Shown here: in pieces, positions 9,403 through 53,800 of the stretch
Layout: each line of letters opens with the position of its first letter
Numbering within the stretch: position 1 is the first letter of the stretch
DNA from: Hormiphora californensis
Lineage: Eukaryota; Ctenophora; Tentaculata; Cydippida; Pleurobrachiidae
Assembly (NCBI GenBank): GCA_020137815.1
Contig: CM035352.1
Span: 4,942,998 to 5,006,997, forward strand
DNA: 64,000 bases
Reading direction: 5' to 3'
Notes under the pieces: generated by a model
What the model saw: the letters and a program-made list of their open reading frames with translations, nothing else
Databases searched by the model: none
What the model was told of the DNA's origin: nothing
Translations under genes and position numbers: made by a program

Positions 9403-10856
9403 TCTCTCATCTCTGCTAAAAAGCATTGGTCACTGCTGACTGCTCTATCCTGTACTGCCTGTAACATACTCCAAAAATTTCTGATTTCATGAGGAACCTT
9501 GGTGTGACTTGTTTTAACCAATCACAGCTCTGGTCTCAGAACATCTCCAGCGTGCACTCGTCAGTCGTCACTCATGACCCACACACCATAGCCCATAAGA
9601 GGTATTCTGCGCTGTGATTGATCAAAACAGATCACGTGCTGTAGACCTGAAAACTGCCTAGGTTTCTCATATGCCGAAACCTGTGCAGTGTGCACTGTGC
9701 AGAACTCAGTGTGATCATTTGTTCACTGCTCAATTCAAAGGGTAATTCAGCTAAATTGACTCCATTTATACAATTGTTTTAGATTAAATTTCCACCATTT
9801 GATGCTAATTATCGAATTTTTATACAAAATGTGGTTTCAATGTGAGAAGAAACACACTTAACACCAAGTTTTCTAGTTAAATCTATCTACTTTATTGTAT
9901 TAATCATAATGTTATTTCTACCACTCTGTACATGCTTCATGCTGCAGCTCAGCTTGTTACGAGACATAAAACAACACATGATTATTGACCGCTTTGTTTT
10001 TCTCAGCCTAAAACTCCCATGACTTCTCTTCCTAATAGCATATAACAGTGCGGAGAGAGAGGGTCAAATAAGGCAAACATTCATCATCTTTGCATGTTGT
10101 TTTTGAATGGGTCTGAAACCCCAGAAGCTACATTGTCTCTCTGTGTCATGTCTAATATTCTGGGCTTCTCTCCCTCTCTCTATACTACTATTTCTGCTGA
10201 TCTTGCACAGTCGCCATCACGTCTCTCTCTCTCTATTATACTCTGTAACAAGATGAACGTCATCAGTTCAGCAGCTCAGCTGAGTTGCCATGTGCTGTGG
10301 ACCCACTGACTCCCTGAGTTACCACATGTGCTATCATGCCCCCTTTGACTCCCTGAGTTACCATGTGCTATCATGCCCCCCCCCCTTTTGACTCCCTGAG
10401 TTGCCCTGTGCTATCATGCCCCCATTTGACTCCCTGAGTTGCCCTGTGCTTTGGTCCATTGTGTTGGTGTTTATTGCTCTTTATTTTCACACACCTCAGT
10501 GCTAGAGGGGGAATAAGGTCCAGGCTCTAACGACATCGTTTAACTAACAATTTTCACTAGAGTCCACGTAGTCATGTAAATATGTGACAGAGAAAGAAAG
10601 TACCTTTAATTTTGTACTGCATATTATGCCATGATGCAATTTTCGAACATTCCGTAGGCCGTTATAGCTGCTAAATCTTCTTAAAATCTATGGCTATCTT
10701 CTCGTTTTGTTAGTCTACTCATTACATTGTTTGTTTGCAAACTAGAATTAGGAAGCCCTTTTCCATTACTGCATTAATTCAACGCCTGTAAGTTAGTGTC
10801 AGTTTTATTTACCGTCTACAGCTGTAACAAACTGCTGTTACAGAGAGAGATGTAAA
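9403..10856. other. Intergenic region upstream of the multidomain extracellular gene
   Basis: No gene recognised. It holds a 21-bp near-palindrome (9682-9702) that recurs exactly at 56577-56597, and a four-copy tandem repeat (next entry). The promoter of the downstream + strand gene is presumably here, but I see no core element I would defend. Confidence 0.5.
10306..10450. repeat. Tandem repeat, about 4 copies of a roughly 40-48 bp unit
   Basis: The unit contains TGACTCCCTGAGTT followed by a CCATGTGCTATCATGCCCC-like stretch. Copies differ in C-run length and in ACCATG versus GCCCTG. Confidence 0.8.
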
Positions 10857-41271
<30,415 letters not shown>

Positions 41272-42234
41272 CGGAGACAATCTAGTCAATAATGATAGAC
41301 AGAAGAATGATAGGAGAGAGAAATCTGGAGAGAGAGAAAGAGACGTTAATTAGAGGAATAGAGTTAAATTTTAATGGTTGCCTCCAATTTCTTTTAGAAT
41401 TTTAGCAATATAATATTAATAATTATTACTGCTATGCTCTCACGCGAGTTTTTAAAGTGCAACTACCGTGTTGACTCAACACTGTTGAGTGCACTTTTTC
41501 GTTGATATATTGTTTTATTTGAATGTGTAAAAAGGGTGAATAGGAAGTTTGTTATGATGAGATACCCTATAGTACTAGGACTCATGAATGTTGAGTATGA
41601 TCAGTCTGTAGTTAGGATGAGGTGTTTTAGTAGGGTAAATTTATATCCTAAATAGGGTGCGAGAAGATTTGAACAGATTCGACAGTCGACAGAAACGTTG
41701 TACATCGACTTCTTTTGAAAATATTTTTACTGCCCCTGTTCAACATGCCGTTGAGATGTTAATTTGATGTACTCGAATTAAAACTATTTGCGAGGTGACA
41801 TGGCCCTAGCCAGAGCACCTAATGAGATGCCGGGAACCGGAATGGTTTTGTAAGAAAGTGTCTTTATAATGTATTACTGTTACTTGACCGCATTTTACTG
41901 CAATTCCAAAAAAACTGATAATCTGTTGATTTTTATTTCCCACTTTTTTGGGAATGGACGGGGCCATCTTGCGCTTGCCAGCGCAGTGATCAGTCTAGTT
42001 TGTGCCGCGCAAATACAACGCCGCGCATTTATAAGTGCCGCGCGATTCTTTAAGATTTTTGAAACAAAAATCCAACTCCCAAATTTTTTGTTTTCCACTC
42101 AAAACTTTAAAAAATCAAATTTTGAAATCTGATCTCTGAAGTGGAACTGTAAGCACGCTCCAGGCTTCTTTCCCTGACCCCATCTGATACGAGACCTATT
42201 GAAAACAGTTTCTGCTGTCGATTGGTTCGTATTT
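41272..42234. other. Intergenic: 3' end of the multidomain gene to the start of the IRAK1BP1-like gene
   Basis: No gene seen. Includes a CpG/GCGC-rich stretch at about 41970-42050 (CGCGCAAATACAACGCCGCG) just upstream of the next start, a plausible promoter area. No clear poly(A) signal was found for the upstream gene. Confidence 0.5.
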
Positions 42235-43088
42235 ATGGACAAACGGACAATCAGAGTGACCGGTAATTATGGGGAGGTCGTGCCCTGTGACCGCGTGGTT
42301 TTTGTTATCTCCTGTGTGAGTACTAAAACAAGCGCGGAAGAGGCAAATGAGAGTGTTGACAAGCGACAAAAGTACATAACACAATGCTGTATAAATGAAG
42401 GAGGAAAGGATTTAAAAGAGAACTCACTTTTGTCTAAAAATGGCGAGATGTTTACCTTCATAAAAGGTTTGTTATGGCCCTGGGCCCTTAACCTCCTTCG
42501 ATTTACTTGCATTGTATGAGTGATTGAATCTATTAAGCAATGTAATTCTTTCAGAAACAAGGGTTGTCCTGAATAGTGCTGAGAAGTGCGAGACGCTTCG
42601 TAATCGGTTTGTGGAAAAACTCGATAATTCAATCAAAATACACGACTTTCTGTTTGGGTTCAAGGAAAAGACTCAGGCTGATACAAGGTTTGTGCGATGA
42701 TCATCTCAGCTAATTTTTATCCCCATTTTTAATTTTGGTAACCTCCCTCCTCCTCCTCCTCCTCCTCATTTTCAGTAAGCGGGCCTTCACGAACGCGTGC
42801 AGAGTGGCCCATGACAAAGCGGTCCATTTGTGTAACACTATTGATGTGAAACTGGGGGAGTGTGTGCAGATAGAAGAGTTGAACTCAGATTGGGTGAAAG
42901 ATTCAAATGTAAGTAAACCCGAATATATAACAAGTCCCAGCTTTCACAAAAACGGTGTTGTTACTAATATTACAAACCGCTCAATTGGGCTGGCAGATGA
43001 TTCACCATTATCTCTCTAGATGGCTAACGATTTCACTGAAAGGGAGTACCGGTGTACGGTAACAGCGGAATACCAACTGATCTCTTGA
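42235..43088 (+). CDS. IRAK1BP1: IRAK1BP1-like SIMPL-domain protein
   Basis: Four exons: 42235-42466, 42555-42687, 42776-42908, 43020-43088; 188 residues, frame kept at every junction. Start chosen at ATG 42235 (MDKRTIRVTGNYG), the first in-frame ATG. The product matches the SIMPL (DUF541) layout of animal IRAK1-binding protein 1: a first strand RTIRVTGNYGEVVPCDRVVF, then CVSTKTSAEEANESVDKR and QKYITQ, which parallel the human VSSTKAEAAEAKKSV...DYITQ region. Then come NRFVEKLDNSIKIHDFLF, the helix AFTNACRVAHDKAVHLCNTI, and a last strand EYRCTVTAEYQL. In vertebrates IRAK1BP1 binds the kinase IRAK1 and modulates NF-kB signalling; whether that holds here is unknown. The predicted protein lacks the vertebrate N- and C-terminal extensions. 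Confidence 0.8.
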
Positions 43089-43486
43089 ACCCATTTCTCC
43101 CAAACTAAATAACCACCAAGCAGCTTGGTGAACTCAGTTTTTATTTTGACGAACACGATCCGAGAGTTTTCTCAATTGGACTGTCGAAAATAGATTGTGA
43201 AACAAAATGAAAGTGACCAGTAAAAAAGTGTGCATGATTTTTTGTAAAAACTTTCTGAATTTGATAACCGATTGTCATTTTGTTTTTCATAACATCCGAG
43301 TTTTCACTTTCACTGATTCTCATCAACAATCAGATATTCACTGTACTGTTCAGTCCTAACTTATATAATCAGTATGTAGGTTTTTGTAAAATATTGTCTC
43401 TGTCCTTTTTTTCTAAAAACATGAGTTTCTCTATCCAAACAAAAGCCCTTGAAATTATTTTATTCTCTAACCCAATCCCTCGAAAT

Positions 43487-44830
<1,344 letters not shown>

Positions 44831-44891
44831 AAGCCCTTGTAAATTCATCCCTTCATATCATAACAGAGGTGATGTAGAGCTACCTGCTGTA

Positions 44892-47800
44892 ATGTTGGAG
44901 AGTGAGGAACATAGCACGCTCTTTCCTGCTGGAAATACCACAATACTTGACCCTGAGCATGAAGAGGATAACCCTTGTGAAAATGAGGTAATCAATTAGT
45001 TGGTTAATTAATTATGTAGTTAATTAATTAGTTGATAAATTAATTAGTTAGATACTATTTCAGTTCTTTTGTCACATTTACCTTCCCGTAATCAGCCACC
45101 ATCCTCCACAGATAAGAGATGCACTGTGTAAGGCGTTGGATGATGATGATATAGAGGAAGAGTGGGTGCAAGACCAGGAAAACATCCCTCCAGCTCCCCC
45201 GACTACATCCTCCCATCAACAGGGCGGGTCTAAACATCATAGCAATGGGAACCATAACCAGTCAGGAAATAGTAATAAGAGCTTTGGAAATACTTTCAAC
45301 AGCCATCAAAATGTAAGATATGTTGTCAAATTAATAAGTTGTGAAAATATTTCACAGAGATTTGGACAAAGGCAGTATATTGTTCCATGATATAGAATTA
45401 TTTAATTTGGACCAATAAATTAGTTAATTAATTAATGTAAATATCTTTCTAGGGCCTGAAACACGCCTACCAACATAATGGCGGTCAGTGGCCCATGGCA
45501 CAACCACCTCTCCACCCGTATCTAAAGGTGGGCCACTACCCCGTCCCAGCACCCTACCACCCCGGATACCCCCCTCCATACCACCACCCTCCATTCATGT
45601 ACCCTCCCCCGGGTAACTTCCCCGCGGGAGGATTCGAGAGCGGGGGAACCTTTGATAGTCGAGATAGCAGTGAGGTGACGGGTAACAACACGGAACAGAG
45701 TCGAGATGAGGATTACAACAGCACCAAGAACTGGGAAAGTCAATGGTAACTAATTAGTTAGTAGTCAATTAAATAATTAGTCAATTTGAATGGTAACTAG
45801 TCAATTTATGAATTTAAATACCGACTTGAAAAATCCCAAAACCTATTCCTGACTACTGGTAGTAAGTTACATCTCACATAATATTTCTCCCTCTCAGTGA
45901 GAGTCCTGGTTACCATGGTAACAGTTTGCCGCTGGATAGTGAGGTTTTTCCAGAAGGATCCTCAGAGATTGTACACCGGCCGGAACAACTAAACGCTCTT
46001 TACCGTGCTAATGAGAGGTGATATAGTGAGACCAGACAACGATGACAGACAATTGACAACTACAGATGACAAAAAGATAGAAATAGAGATGACAGACAGA
46101 CTGTCTCTCAATCTAACTTCATGATGATATAGGAAAGTTGAGGAGATAACGCAACAGTTAGCTGAAACCCAGAAAGAAATACATCAACTGAGGCACTCCT
46201 GTGGGAGTTTAGAGGCTGAGAAACGGATCCTCGAATCACAGGTCTATAATCGATACTCTACAACAGTTTTCTTGCTTTATTCAGCCCTAAATTCCTATCA
46301 TTCTGTTTTCAATTTAGCACTACACCATTTCCATACAATACTAGAAAATACACCCTGTATAAATCCTTCCTTCCCCACACAGTTATCACAGAGTGCAGTG
46401 AAAGTGAAGGACCTGGAGGAGACTGCAGAGAGGGAGAGATACGGAAGGGAGTCAGAGATGAAGAGTAACGGAGAGTTGAACGAACAAATTATCCAGTTAC
46501 AATTGCAGTTACAGGTTTGTGAGGGAATAGAATAGTAGGTAAACATTTCAACCAACTTTTATGACTTCCCAACCTCTACCAATAACTCCCAATTTGTGTA
46601 TCGATACAAAATGTATCCTATAGACTGCAGACAAAATGTATCTGTATAGACTGTAGAGCGTAGTTTCCAATTAAATGCACTTGTTAGTAGAACCACGTCG
46701 TCACGAACCATTCTGACGAACCATTCTCTTCTAGGAGCGGTCTAGTGAGGTGGAAAGATTGAGTTACCAACTAAAAGACTCCGTCTCAAGAAAAGAATCA
46801 GAGAACTACGAATCAGCTCTGAAGCGGCTCCGAATTGAGTCTGAACAGCAAATTACAGAGGGCAAGAAGCGGCTCGACGCTGCTAAGCGGGATATTTATC
46901 AGAAGGATTTGGAGGTTGAGAAGTTGAGGGTGGAATTACAGAATAGTGTTCGGAACAAGATGACTAGCTTGGAGGGGGAATGGAGAAGGAAGGAGGGAGA
47001 GCTGAAGTTAGCACTTGAGGAATTATTATTGGCACTTCCAAAAATGAACATAGTTGACATGAAACTGTAAGTGCTGTTTGTTTAAAACCTCTATAAATTG
47101 GCTAAATGTTTCGAGGATATTGCTCCATCTCAAACCACTTTCCCATAAAAGTCAGAAGAAAATCATTGCCTTACGACCATCGTACTATTCCTCCTCTCTC
47201 TCTCCAGACCTCTGCTAATTATACCATCTCTCCTCTCCAGACCTCTGCTAATTATACCATCTCTCCTCTCCAGACCTCTGCTAATTATACCATCGCCCTC
47301 TCCCCAGACCTCTGCTAATTATACCATCTCTTCTCCCCAGACCTCTGGTATCAGAGCTACATGAGAGTGACATGTCAGTCCTAGCCGGGCATGTATCCAC
47401 CATAACACGATGCCTCTGTGACTGTGAGGAATCACCTGCCACCCTGGCCTCTCAAATAGAGGACCTGAGGAGTGAATGTGATGTACTTCGACATACAGCT
47501 GCCCAAATGCAGGTGAGAGAGTGCACATGACTGTAACTTCGTGTGCACGTAGCCTGGTTCGGAGAGGGCAGTCTTTTGAGAGACAATGTAAACCATGGAG
47601 AAAGGAGATATATTCAAAGAGATGTTCAAAGAGATATATTCAATATACATGTCCGCTATCTTGTTAACAACAGCTGTTAACTCTGCATGTATGTATGTTC
47701 TAAACCCCCTCCCAATCTCCTAGGATAGAGTTGTGAGCAGTGAGCGCCGTGAGCAGGAGGTTGCTAGTGGGAGTGACAGTAAGGAGCGGCAGATATCCTT

Positions 47801-50800
47801 CCTGCAGGAGGAATTGGCACGCTGCCAGGAGAAGGTTCAGACACTTCATAAGGAGGTCAATACGGCGGAAACACGGGCTGATAATGCCATCTCACGGGAG
47901 AGAGGTGAGCGCCGCTGTAGTATATACTCTGTTTTATGGAATAGAGAATGTAGGGAGATAGTAAGTTTTTTGTTAGAAATGTCCTGACTACTGGATGACT
48001 ATTTCTGTTTGCCCCATATTTTAGGAATCCCATATTTTAGCACCCCTGTTTCCTACACACATAGTGACACCCTTGTCCCTATTATACAGTGAGTGTGTAG
48101 TGTAACAGGGAGGTAATATTATAATTTGGGAATTGTGCAACACCAGTACGTGTTCATATGTCAACTAGCGGGCCAATAGGTGTTCGATCATCAACATTCT
48201 TTCCCCTCCCTTCAAAAATAATGTGAATGAAAGCTTTTTTCTCACAATCTCTGTTTTTCACCTCTCACTCTCTTTTTTTCTCGTTCAAAAAGATGCACTA
48301 ACTAGGGCGGGGATATACAAAGGGCGAACATACATATTTCAAACATATTTGCTGACTACCGACAGCTTTGTCGGTAACGTAGGGTAGCCACTGGCTATTC
48401 TGTAGATTGTGCAAACACGGTGCAATGAATTGAGATGCACATAAATCATTCCAAAAACATTTAAGAAATAGTTTAAAACATAATTTTGGGAGAATATAAT
48501 ATGCATACTTTCAAGTTTCAACCGGGGGGGGGGGGGCGGCTGAAGTTTTCCACCCTACTTTTTGAGTTTTTGAAGTTTTTGAAGTTGACTTCAAAAACTT
48601 CAAAAACTCTAAACTACTTTTATATGCTATCAGTGACTTTTATTACACTTGTTTAGGTTAGTTTCATGCTTAATACATATTGTGGCAAAGTTATCCGTCC
48701 TTGTCTGCCCTTTTTCTAGCACAAATTAGGATATTTACAATGATTCCTAGCCATGAAATCCAAGGCACAATTTGGTGTAAAAAATTTAATTTTCTTGTAA
48801 AAACAAATTTAATTTTCATTCTCAAAAACTCAAAAAATTGCCTAGAAATTGCTAAGAAAGTGTTTAAAAATTATGAATTAAATTTTCAAAAAAATTTTTT
48901 GGGGCCACACCCTTTTTTCGAGTTTCACAAAATGCAAATTTTTTATGAAGGGAGTAGTGAAAAAACTATGGACACTAAAATCATCAGCGGCCTCGAGTTA
49001 GTGGGGGTATGTGCCAAAATGAAGTCTCCACCTCATCTAATTCGAGGGATAATGGGATATTTTCATAATTTTGTGTGTGCGCATTACTTTTTTTGGGCTA
49101 GACCAGTTTTAATGGTTTCTGAGTGTCTATAGGATTTTTAAAGGGGTGTATCTTGTTCGGAATATGCAAGTTTATATAAGAGTTATGAAGCAACATAGGG
49201 CCTATCTCCAACGGTTTAGGAGATATGAGTTTTTGAAGTTTTTGAAGTTTTTGAAGTTTTCCACCCTAAGTTTCTGTTTGAAGTTTTTGAAGTCGACTTC
49301 AAAAACTTCAAAAACTTCAGCCGGCCCCCCCCCCTTTCAACCCTGGCTTAGATTCATTAATAAAGTAACACATTATAATTCAGGTGCCCTAGAGAAGCTA
49401 GCTGACGCAGAAGAGAGATGTGAACAGGCCATTGTTGAACAAACAGCCACGTTCAAGAGGCTGAGGGGGGTTGAGGAAACCAACAGACTTAGCAAACAAG
49501 GCCTGGAGAACAGAATCGAGGAACTAAGGTAAGGGGTACTTGTAACTTAAAGGTAGCTATGAAACATGACAAATTTATTGGTTACAAAGTCACCCCTCTG
49601 TTCGCGTTGAGGGGTAATTTTTCTACGAAACAAAGTAAGCATTGGGTTAAAATGTCGATTAACCCACTCTCTCCCCAGGTTAAAACTAACGGAAGCAGAG
49701 TCGGAGGTAGATAGAAATAAGGAGATGTACATAACCCTAAGTCAGGAGAGAGAGTCATCTAGTGATAGGGTGAGGGTGGAGTTTGAATCACGGTTAGAGA
49801 ACTTTCAACAAAAGGTAACAGAGAGGGGTATGAATAATGATTATAGAGAAAGGGGTTTGGGGGTGAGGGATTGGGGTTGAGGAGTGTTTACGGATTAGGG
49901 GGAGGGGTGGTAGCAGAGAGGTTTATCGGGTTAGAATGAGGTTGAGAATGAGGTTTGGATAGGGGGATTGGGGGACGAGTAACAGATTGGGTGGTGGTTC
50001 AAGTGGTTTAAAGTTGTCTACTCCAGACACTATTTATCAACCAGGAAATGACACTGAGCAATATATTTCTTGCATATTCTATTCTCACATATATTGTCTT
50101 AGCACGTGATCGTGATTACTTCACCACAATCTAAATTTTTCACTTTTCTATTCTTCTCCCTTAGACGTCCGACGAAATGCGTTCCCAGCTAGCATCCCTT
50201 CGTGAAAAGTATGAACATGAAACTACCGAACTTCTAAACCAGAAAGAAGAGGAAATGTTATCACAATTTGGTAATAATAATGACAAAGAATTTGCGGCTC
50301 TATAAATACTTACCAACCATATTTTATTTAAGCAATATCAATTCTTCAGCCGAGGAGAGAGACCAACTAGAACAGAAATTCTCTTCAACGTTCCAGGATC
50401 GATTGGAACAAGAATTGGAACAGTCCCAAAAACAATGGAGCGGCAGTACCCAGGTGTCTACTCTCAGTACTTTAGAGGTATGGACCTGCTCGTGTACAGA
50501 TCAGATCTAGATGCTCATAACTCATATTATAGATATTATTTTCAAGTCTGTTTTTTCGTTGCTCGAACATTGTTTTTTTCAGTGTTCCCGGTTTTTGTAA
50601 CGGTCAGTGTGTATGTAACGCGCGACCCTCTTTCACTATGCAGTGTTCTCGCTGTGGGAGGGGTGTTGGGGGACGCGCAGCGCCGCGCACACGAGGCGAG
50701 CTTACCGCCAAAATTCCGTAATTTGCTGCTTTTGTTGTACATGCAACAAGCATTCTGTGCAGCATGCTGCAGGATCCTGCAGAGTAATTGAGGGCAGTAA

Positions 50801-53800
50801 TTAGATAATCTAGTTTGGAAATTATATAATTCAATTCTACTTGTTTCCCGTTCTTTTGGTGCGCTTTAAACATGGCAACTTATGTAATGTACAAAATGGT
50901 ATGTTTTTGGGGAGAATGAGGAATTAGCGACTCCAGCTCTTAACTAATATTGTTTCAGTTTGTACATCGTGGTTGTCAGACCGATAAACCGGCTCTCGAT
51001 AACAAACACTACGGCAAGATATGGCAGAAAGAACGGGAATCTGAGTTGGCCATGGCTCGTGATACCGCTGTAGCCCTAGCCAGAGCCTCCTGGGAGAAGG
51101 AAAGTGAGAAGGCCATTAGGACACGAGTGGATATCATAGTTCGGTATGTGTGTGGGGAGGAGGGATCAGGGGTCTTATTATTGTATAGCCACAAAATGGA
51201 GGAATAACACCAACCATTGTCCTTGCACTTTCAGGGTTGTGTACTCACTACTCCCACAACATCGTAATATCTTGTAGTCACCTCAATGTGTGAGCGAAAT
51301 GAACTGTTTAATAATCAACCCCCTCCCTGGTATAGATCTAAAAAGGAGTCCTGGGCCAGAGAAGCAGCCCTTTCTTCCGAAACAGAAGCGGAAAAGTTAA
51401 AATGCCAGTTAAGAGAAGCAGTCTCACAGACGGAGGAGATAAGAGGCCGGCTGGAGCAGGAATTTAAGGAAAATCTCAACAAAGCAAATGAGGAGTACCA
51501 GAGTGAGGTTGATAAGCTGTTGGCTGTCGAGTATGAGAAATCTTCTGAGGCTGAAAAACGGTAAGTTGTGATTGTGTGTGGCTCTAGGTTATAGTGTACG
51601 AAACACTGCCATCAGAACGGTGTTGCAGTATGTTTTGATCGTTTTATCATGTGCTTCCAACTATATTCCCACCAACAATTTAATTAGGAATGACATCCCT
51701 AATTAGATTGTTCAGTTTGGTATGAGTTCTTTGTTTGTTGCAGTCGTGTGTATGAACATTAATTCAAGATGTACACTGAATTAGTCTCCCTAAATTGAAC
51801 CCCCCCCCCCCCCCCCAGAGCGGCCAAATTAACGGAGGATCTTGCTGTACTCCGAATCGAACTGGAGACCTTGAAAAGGGAGCGAAAGAGTGCTGGGGAT
51901 CGCGAAATAAAACAGCAAACAGAAATTAAGGAACTTACCCGCCTCTTTGATCAGGTAGTTGTCTTCTTCAGACCACCCGGGCCCCCCACCACCCACAGTA
52001 CAAGTTGCACAGTACACTCTTTATATAGACTAGAGTACCCGTTTGCTGGGAACCCGTGACCTGGTAAATGGTAATTTATCCTCATATAACCGGTGACATT
52101 TGTGTTTGATTTTTAAAAGATAATTTGTTTGTTCCTTAGAGCAATGAGTCTCATAGTAGCTGTCAGGCCAATGCTCTGACCACAGTTCTCGCGAGAATGG
52201 GTCAGGCCAATGCTCTGACAGCATAGTAGGAGCGGTTAGATCAGCTCGTGCAGAAAGTCGCGCGCCACCCTAGGCCTAATCTCAGGTTACTCTCACGGCT
52301 TCATTTCGCATCCAATCCAAAAGTGACCTTCATCAAACCTGTAGATCTCCTCAAGGAGAAGCGATTAGCGAAAACTTGAGGGACATTTCTTGATTGGATG
52401 CGACCTCGAGGAGCTATGACATTGCGCAAAAAGGGGTGGCACGCGACTTTAACCACGTGGTGATCTAACCGCTCCTACTATCATACACATAGGGTTTTTG
52501 AAAAAACGGCCATTAAAGTCGAATTTTTTAATCAAGGGACAGGGGGCCGCGCATTCAGAGGGGTCGCACGGCTTTGTATTTGCGCGTGATATTCGAGATC
52601 AAGTTCCTGGCAATCTTAAGACTTGAACCCGGAAGCGTTGGAAAGATAATTTTAAGACCTTTTCAACGCAACCAAGACCAAGTTTTTATCTTATCAGGAA
52701 CAGGAGATATGAGAGAAGATGTTTAGCACGCGCAAAAAGACTTTTGTAATGCGCGGCCCCTGTCCCTTGATTAAAAAATTCGACTATACAATTTTGGCGA
52801 GGCGGGTAAATCATTACTGTAACGCGCGAATTTCCCCAAAAAAGCGCTGCTTTTTTACGCCGCGCGGAACCTAAAATTACACGCGCAGTGTAAAATTTTA
52901 AAATTCATTGAAAATTTCGTCGCCAAAAAAAAGTCGACGAAAAATTCCAAATTCGTGAATTATAAGAACTCCGGTCAGTTCTCATCTTGCCAATCCGTTT
53001 TCCGGGAACCCCTGGCCAAAGGACATTAAAATCACATACCGACCAAGTTTCATATCGATTGGATAAGATTTTGGGTGGCTACGGTGAAAAATATCGTATT
53101 TTTGGCATTTTTAACTTTCCCGACGCGATTTACGACCCTTAAACATTGAGTTACGGGAAATCGCCATCAAGTAAAATGAAGTTCAAACGATTCTCTTTCC
53201 CCACTGTGGCGTTAGTTTTTTGATTTAGAGCCGTTTTCAGGGTCTTAGAAGCGTTTGAAAAATGTAAGTCTTTTTGTCGCAATGACGTCACCCCGTGACG
53301 TCACTGCTGTAAAGATCGGATCAAAAATCTGAGCCCGTACTTACATCCGCCTTGGTCCAAGGTACCCGTGTACAAATTTTCAGGGATCTAGCTCAAAAAC
53401 TGTGGGAGGAGTTTGAAAAACCAATTAACGGACAGACTGACTAACATTATGGAATTTATTATATGGATAATATGTGTGCCTGATTTATTGTTTGGTTTTT
53501 TGCTTTGTCTGAAGGATAACGCGCCCTGATTTATTAAATCCCTAACATTTACTCCTCATTACTCCCACCCCTTACTCAACAACCCATTACTACAGTTAAA
53601 AAGATCAGAAAACAAACTGCGGGAGAGTTTCAGTGGCTCAGAGGGGACAATTTTAGAACTCAAACAGAAATTAGCTGATTCTGATAAAAAGGTTTGATTT
53701 AGAAATAGGGTAAGCGGTAAATACTCACTCGGTTCTTCACATTTTTTGGACGTTTTTGGCCATAACTCTGCCATTTCTTGACCAATTTGCAAAATCTTGG

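Larger units (their letters stand above)
51955..53595 (+). other. CEP152-like intron with two MITEs and another repeat
   Basis: A 1.6-kb intron. It contains MITEs at 52226-52478 and 52516-52786, followed by about 650 bp (52800-53450) of AT-rich sequence with GACGTCA and CATATCGATTGGATAAG segments that resembles a repeat consensus but that I cannot classify. No coding content. Confidence 0.6.

Noticed and set aside
42909-43016. Alternative C-terminus of the IRAK1BP1-like protein by read-through after 42908
   Set aside because: A GTAAG donor and a phase-matching exon at 43020 give a better SIMPL-like final strand.
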